This document shows positions 60,189 to 64,000 of a stretch of DNA of 64,000 nt, one piece after another. Position numbers and translations under genes: made by a program. The first letter of the stretch is position 1; each line of letters starts with the position of its first letter. The notes below the pieces were generated by a model. It was given only the letters and a program-made list of their open reading frames with translations. It was not told the DNA's origin and did not search any database. The stretch spans positions 1,364,001-1,428,000 of the forward strand of contig NZ_CP131061.1 in the NCBI RefSeq assembly GCF_032594355.1. The letters run 5' to 3'. The stretch comes from Methanolapillus ohkumae (GTDB lineage: Archaea > Halobacteriota > Methanosarcinia > Methanosarcinales > Methanosarcinaceae).

Positions 60189-60548
60189 ATGAATCATTCA
60201 GAAAAGGACAAAGAGCAGGCCCTTTTTGAAGCTGGGATAAAACTCGGATCTCTTTATCATCAGTTTGTCGGAACCCCGCTCACACTTCAAAATAAAAAAG
60301 CCGTTGAAGACGCCATTTCAAAAAGCATTGCGGCACAGCCTTTTGTGGAAAGCATCCGCGTCCAAATCCATGAGAAAATGATTGAAGAAGAACTCAATTC
60401 TGTATTTCAATACACGGAACTCAAAGGAAAAATGCTGGACGTCCGGCTGGTTGTCCGGTGCGGCAAATCTAAAGTTTTCGCATCCCTTCAATGGGATGAA
60501 AAACTCAAGTATCCGCTCATGAAAATTGATCAAATTGAAGAAGAATGA
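60189..60548 (+). CDS. mptD: Archaeal dihydroneopterin aldolase
   Basis: This 119-residue protein matches the archaeal-type dihydroneopterin aldolase (MptD, first characterised as MJ1585). MptD cleaves 7,8-dihydroneopterin to 6-hydroxymethyl-dihydropterin for tetrahydromethanopterin synthesis. Family features are FEAGIKLGSLYHQFVGTPLTLQNKKAVEDAISKSIAAQPFVESI and DVRLVVRCG. GGGAAG lies before the ATG. It lies close to pssA on the same strand. The family call is from pattern recognition. Confidence 0.85.
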   Translation: MNHSEKDKEQALFEAGIKLGSLYHQFVGTPLTLQNKKAVEDAISKSIAAQPFVESIRVQIHEKMIEEELNSVFQYTELKGKMLDVRLVVRCGKSKVFASLQWDEKLKYPLMKIDQIEEE

Positions 60549-60586
60549 GACAATAAGGAAGAAGAGCAGGACAAATAAAAAAGAAA

Positions 60587-60618
60587 AGCTTTGAAGATTA
60601 TTGGAATTGCTTCAAAGC
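60587..60618. terminator. Inverted repeat at the mptD / hisC convergent junction
   Basis: GCTTTGAAG (60587-60595) pairs exactly with CTTCAAAGC (60610-60618). The hisC stop codon lies in the loop. It may terminate both genes. Confidence 0.5.
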
Positions 60619-61677
60619 GTCGATGACTTTTTGATTCATCTTTCGTGTTCCAATTGTGATTCGGATCGTATTTTTGCCGATGTTGTCAAAAGAATCACAA
60701 CTGCGCACAATGATTCCTTTTTTCAGCAAGAAATCAACGGCTTCCTTGGAATTTTTGGGAGAAACATCCACAATGATGAAATTGCCGTTGGACGGATAGG
60801 ATTTATAGGGCGTCTTGCTTGCGATTTCTTCTTGCAAAAATTGCCGTCCTTCTTTGGCCGTTTTAATGCTTTTTTGGAGATGCTTGGAATCACTTAACGC
60901 CGCAATCGCCGCAATTTCCGAAATCGTGCTGACGGAAAACGGCGGGATGACACTGAGCAGTTTTTGAATGATCCAGGCCGGCGCCGCAGCATATCCGATT
61001 CGCATTCCCGCAAGTCCAAATGCTTTTGAAAACGTTCGGCCGACAACAATATTTTCATATTTTTCCACGAGCGGCAAAAGGCTGGGAAAATCCGAAAACT
61101 CCACATATGCTTCATCCAAAAACAAAATACACCCCAATTGCGCCAACTCTTCAACGTCGGCCGCCGTCACAATATTCCCGGTCGGGTTGTTGGGCGTGCA
61201 CACGTAAATGATTTTGGTCTTGGGCGTGATCGCTTCTTTTATTTTGTCAAGATCGATGGAATAGTCGGACTTTCGGCCGACATAAATCGGATTTGCGCCG
61301 CCGGCAGACGCCGAAATTCCGTAGTAGGTAAATGTCGGAACCGGAACAATGACTTCATCCCCGGGTCCGGCAAAGAGTTTGTTCATGCCATCGATAATGC
61401 TGTCCATTCCGGGACCTGCCGCCATAATTTTTTCTTTGGGAAGACCGGTGTGTTTGGACAGCTCCGTTCGAAGATCCGATGCGTCCGCAATCGGATACAA
61501 AGAGGCGGCTTTTGCATTTTTTTGAATTGATTTTTGGACCTTTTTGGATGGCCCGAGAGGGTTTTCATTGGAATTTAATTTGATGATTTTTTTCGGGTCG
61601 AGCCCGTATTCGGAAACGATTTGCGCCGTGGATTTCCCCGGAACATATTCGGGAACGGATGCAATGAACTTGTTCAT
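60598..61677 (-). CDS. hisC: Histidinol-phosphate aminotransferase
   Basis: This PLP enzyme converts imidazole-acetol phosphate to histidinol phosphate. It has VPEYVPGKS at the N terminus, KLNSNENPLGPS, CTPNNPTGN, DEAYVEF and the PLP Lys in RTFSKAFGLAGMRIGY. From ATG 61677 it is 359 residues, matching family length. A TTG at 61749 would add 24 low-complexity residues (Asn/Glu/Ser-rich) and overlap the end of argD by 26 bases. It may be co-transcribed with argD. Confidence 0.93.
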   Translation of the reverse strand: MNKFIASVPEYVPGKSTAQIVSEYGLDPKKIIKLNSNENPLGPSKKVQKSIQKNAKAASLYPIADASDLRTELSKHTGLPKEKIMAAGPGMDSIIDGMNKLFAGPGDEVIVPVPTFTYYGISASAGGANPIYVGRKSDYSIDLDKIKEAITPKTKIIYVCTPNNPTGNIVTAADVEELAQLGCILFLDEAYVEFSDFPSLLPLVEKYENIVVGRTFSKAFGLAGMRIGYAAAPAWIIQKLLSVIPPFSVSTISEIAAIAALSDSKHLQKSIKTAKEGRQFLQEEIASKTPYKSYPSNGNFIIVDVSPKNSKEAVDFLLKKGIIVRSCDSFDNIGKNTIRITIGTRKMNQKVIDALKQFQ

Positions 61678-61723
61678 CCGTTTTTGAAAAAATTCCGAAT
61701 TCGTATTTTCGCTTTTGATGTTT

Positions 61724-62896
61724 TCATCCTTGTTTTGGGATGGATTCAATGACGGACACCACCTGATCGATTTCTTCTTTTGTAATATTCAGCGGCGGGA
61801 TGAGACGCAGAACATTTCCGGAAATGACGTTGAGCAAAACACCTTTTTTAAGCCCCTCATCCATGAAATAACTGCATTCGTGATTCATTTCAACGCCGAT
61901 CATCAAGCCTTTTCCGCGGACGGAAGACACGTCGTCTCGCTTCATTTGGCTGAGTTTATCCATGAAATATTTACCCATTTGGGTTGCATTTTCCAAAAGA
62001 TTGTCTTCTTCAATCGTTTCGATGACCGCCAAAGATGCTGCCGACGCGAGCGGGCTTCCCCCAAATGTGGTTCCATGTTCACCTTTTCCAAACGTAAGTC
62101 CTTCCCGTGCCGCAAAAGCGCCCATCGGGATTCCGCCGGCAATGGCTTTAGACATGGTTAAAATGTCGGGTTGGACTCCGTAGTGGTCTTTACAGAACCA
62201 TTTTCCAGTCCGCCCAAATCCGGTTTGGACTTCATCGACAATCATCAAAATATCTTTTTTATCGCAGATCTCCCGCACCTCTTTGAAATACTCGTTTTGG
62301 GGAATGTGAACACCGCCTTCGCCCTGAATCGGCTCTAAAATGACCCCCGCAATGGTTTTGTCAATTGCCTTTTCAATGGCGGACGCATCTCCATATTCCA
62401 CAAATGTCGCCGGTTTGACCATCGGAACAAACGGGTCGCGGTACTTTTGATTGGCGGTCGTCCCAAGAGATCCGATCGTCCTCCCGTGAAAAGCGTGCAG
62501 TGTGGAAATGAAATTGTCTTTTTTGGTGTGCAATTTTGCCAATTTAAGCGCACCGTCATTGGCTTCCGCCCCGGAATTGCAGAAAAAGACGCGGGACATC
62601 CCCGTGATTTGAATAATTTTTTCCGCCAAATTCGCTTGCGGCTCATTGTAATAATAGTTGGAAATGTGAATTAATTTTTCCGCCTGCTCTTTAATGGCGT
62701 TGACCAACCGCTGATTTTTGTAGCCGGTCGCATTGACGGCAATTCCGGAAACGCAATCGATGTAATGCTTTCCATACACATCAATCAATGTGGAACCTTG
62801 TCCGTCCACGAAAAGAAGTGGCTTTCGGCCATACGTTTGCATCACATATTTGGCGTCCTTTTCGACGACCGATTTGTAAATTAAATCCGGATCCAT
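61724..62896 (-). CDS. argD: Acetylornithine aminotransferase
   Basis: This class III PLP aminotransferase acts in arginine synthesis and may also act in the lysine branch. The 390 residues have NYYNEPQANLAEKI, FCNSGAEANDGALKLA, FHGRTIGSLGTT, EPIQGEGGVH, MIVDEVQTGFGRTGK with the PLP Asp, and the Lys in TMSKAIAGGIPMGA. It is followed by hisC. Confidence 0.95.
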   Translation of the reverse strand: MDPDLIYKSVVEKDAKYVMQTYGRKPLLFVDGQGSTLIDVYGKHYIDCVSGIAVNATGYKNQRLVNAIKEQAEKLIHISNYYYNEPQANLAEKIIQITGMSRVFFCNSGAEANDGALKLAKLHTKKDNFISTLHAFHGRTIGSLGTTANQKYRDPFVPMVKPATFVEYGDASAIEKAIDKTIAGVILEPIQGEGGVHIPQNEYFKEVREICDKKDILMIVDEVQTGFGRTGKWFCKDHYGVQPDILTMSKAIAGGIPMGAFAAREGLTFGKGEHGTTFGGSPLASAASLAVIETIEEDNLLENATQMGKYFMDKLSQMKRDDVSSVRGKGLMIGVEMNHECSYFMDEGLKKGVLLNVISGNVLRLIPPLNITKEEIDQVVSVIESIPKQG

Positions 62897-62954
62897 GTTT
62901 TTTCCTTCAACTTTGAGATTTGATTTAAATAATTAATTTAATTGGCATTTCTTT

Positions 62955-63593
62955 TTATTTTTTAAATTCCTTTCCGATGGAAAAAGCTTTGCCGACAGCG
63001 TCTCCAAGAACATGATACATTTGGCTGTCCGGCGCGAAAGCGAGCGGTTTTAATTTGGAAACATCAACTTTTCCATGTTCATCCAGCACTTTTTCTTGTG
63101 CCCAAACGTCTAAAATTTCGCCGATGACGACGATGTGAGACCCGAGATTCATCCGGTCTTTTAATTTGCAGGCCAAATACATCGGAAATTCCGCGATGTA
63201 GGGCGCGTTTATTTTTCCCGCGCGAACAGCCGTTAGTCCGGCCGCTTCAAATTTTTCGGTCTCGCGACCGCTTTCAATGCCAAGGTAATCGGCTTCTTTG
63301 GCATATTCTTCCGAAGGGATGCATACAGTAAATTCACGGTTCTCCAATATGTTTTCATAGGTGTAGCGTCCCGGCCGGATGCCGACAAAAACGCAAGGAG
63401 GCGTAGAGTTGGCGATGCCGGCCCAGGCGGCAACCATCGCGTCCGGACGACCCGTTTTGTCATACGTTGCAATGAGCCAGACGGGTGTTGGAAAAGCGGT
63501 TGTAGACGCGCCGATAGATTTGAATTCTTCACTTTCCGCACAGTTTTTCGTTGTCGTGTCAATTTGTGTGTCTGTTGTCTTTTTTGCCGGCAT
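62955..63593 (-). CDS. Flavin reductase-like / flavoredoxin-family protein
   Basis: This 212-residue FMN-binding split-barrel protein resembles flavoredoxins. After a variable ~25-residue Thr-rich N terminus it shows TPVWLIATYDKTGRPDAMVAAWAGIANSTPPCVFVGIRPGRYTYENI and EFTVCIPSEEYAKEADYLG, which are typical of the flavin reductase-like domain. It probably carries electrons or reduces flavin. Partner unknown. Confidence 0.87.
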   Translation of the reverse strand: MPAKKTTDTQIDTTTKNCAESEEFKSIGASTTAFPTPVWLIATYDKTGRPDAMVAAWAGIANSTPPCVFVGIRPGRYTYENILENREFTVCIPSEEYAKEADYLGIESGRETEKFEAAGLTAVRAGKINAPYIAEFPMYLACKLKDRMNLGSHIVVIGEILDVWAQEKVLDEHGKVDVSKLKPLAFAPDSQMYHVLGDAVGKAFSIGKEFKK

Positions 63594-63860
63594 ATTCTCT
63601 TTTCCCTTGCTTATTTTTTAGATTTTGTTATTGATTTTGATTATAGGTCCTATTTGTTTGTCATTTGATTTTTATTTTTAATCGTAAAATCTAATTTTAT
63701 AAAAACGCTTTTCCTCTTATGGCGCTTTGACTTATTAAATTCTTCTTCCCTTTCGTTTCGTTTTTCCCGTTTTTTCCTTTTTTTCTTTTTTTTCAAAAGA
63801 ATAGTTTAAATATTTTAAACGACACTTACAAATCCTTCTTTTGTAATCTTTCAAAAAAGC

Positions 63861-63932
63861 GCCGTTGTGGCTTAGCGGTATAGCGGCTGATTCGTAATCA
63901 GCAGGTCGGGGGTTCAAGTCCCCCCAGCGGCT
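63861..63932 (+). tRNA. tRNA-Thr (anticodon CGT)
   Basis: A full cloverleaf is readable. The acceptor stem is GCCGTTG (63861-63867) with CAGCGGC (63925-63931) and discriminator T63932. The D stem is GCT/AGC. The anticodon stem is GCTGA/TCAGC (63886-63890/63898-63902) with loop TTCGTAA, so the anticodon CGT is at 63893-63895 and reads ACG. The T arm is GGGGG-TTCAAGT-CCCCC. CCA is not encoded and no intron is seen. Confidence 0.97.
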
Positions 63933-64000
63933 TTGAACTAAAAGTTCAGGTCCCACCAAAAAAGGGAGCGGGAACCATAAAAGAAGATTTTAAAAAACAA

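Noticed and set aside
63735..63959. Minus-strand open frame reading RWGDLNPRPADYESAAIPL
   Set aside because: It is the antisense translation of the tRNA-Thr gene, a well-known false protein.

Overview
The window comes from a methanogenic archaeon, most likely a low-GC, host-associated member of the Methanosarcinaceae such as Methanimicrococcus. That placement is an inference. It rests on the membrane-bound heterodisulfide reductase HdrDE, a FilR1/Msr-type regulator, MetV-MetF, CofE and MptD (F420 and methanopterin cofactors), the CobZ/CobY/bifunctional CobD style of cobamide assembly known from Methanosarcina, the archaeal mevalonate route with isopentenyl phosphate kinase, and AT-rich spacers with TATA-type promoters. 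Many starts are TTG or GTG with a Shine-Dalgarno-like sequence.

Layout, left to right. 1-1.4 kb: hdrE and the 5' part of hdrD, preceded by a leader with inverted repeats. 1.9-3.3 kb: an InlB-repeat/BspA-type leucine-rich surface protein. 3.5-6 kb: a TrmJ-like RNA methyltransferase, a spacer with two compact structured segments, and a small ribbon-helix-helix protein. 6.3-12.4 kb: an isoprenoid cluster on the minus strand (mvk, ipk, fni, rnj, idsA) that makes the C20 precursor of ether lipids. 12.9-15.9 kb: metV, metF, cofE and a thioredoxin. 16.3-21.3 kb: PRC-barrel protein, Cdc48, NadE and a secreted or anchored hypothetical. 21.7-26.8 kb: cimA, ilvB, ilvH, ilvC for branched-chain amino acids. 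27-29 kb: small enzymes of general families. 29.1-33.3 kb: pgk, pheA, dapB, dapA. 34.1 kb: Msr-like regulator. 35.1-40.2 kb: cobD, cbiB, cobZ, cobS, cobY, the end of cobamide assembly. 40.9-43.9 kb: phosphoglycolate phosphatase, a zinc-ribbon membrane protein, a nitroreductase and ferritin. 44-53.8 kb: an ABC export module (one ATPase, three MacB/FtsX-like permeases, two COG1361-type surface proteins) interrupted by arsR-acr3. 54.2-63.6 kb: GNAT enzyme, RNase HII, DUF151 protein, two paralogous lipoproteins, asd-pssA for archaeal phospholipids, mptD, argD-hisC and a flavoredoxin-like protein. A tRNA-Thr(CGT) closes the window.

The genes are mostly core biosynthesis. The less ordinary signal lies between and at the edges of genes: compact nested inverted repeats that could be structured RNAs (around 1.55, 4.84 and 5.28 kb); a short GC-rich hairpin element recurring at four convergent gene junctions; many short tandem arrays; and low-complexity peptide repeats added to otherwise conserved enzymes (TrmJ, NadE, CobZ, Acr3). 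No CRISPR array, transposase, integrase or rRNA was seen.
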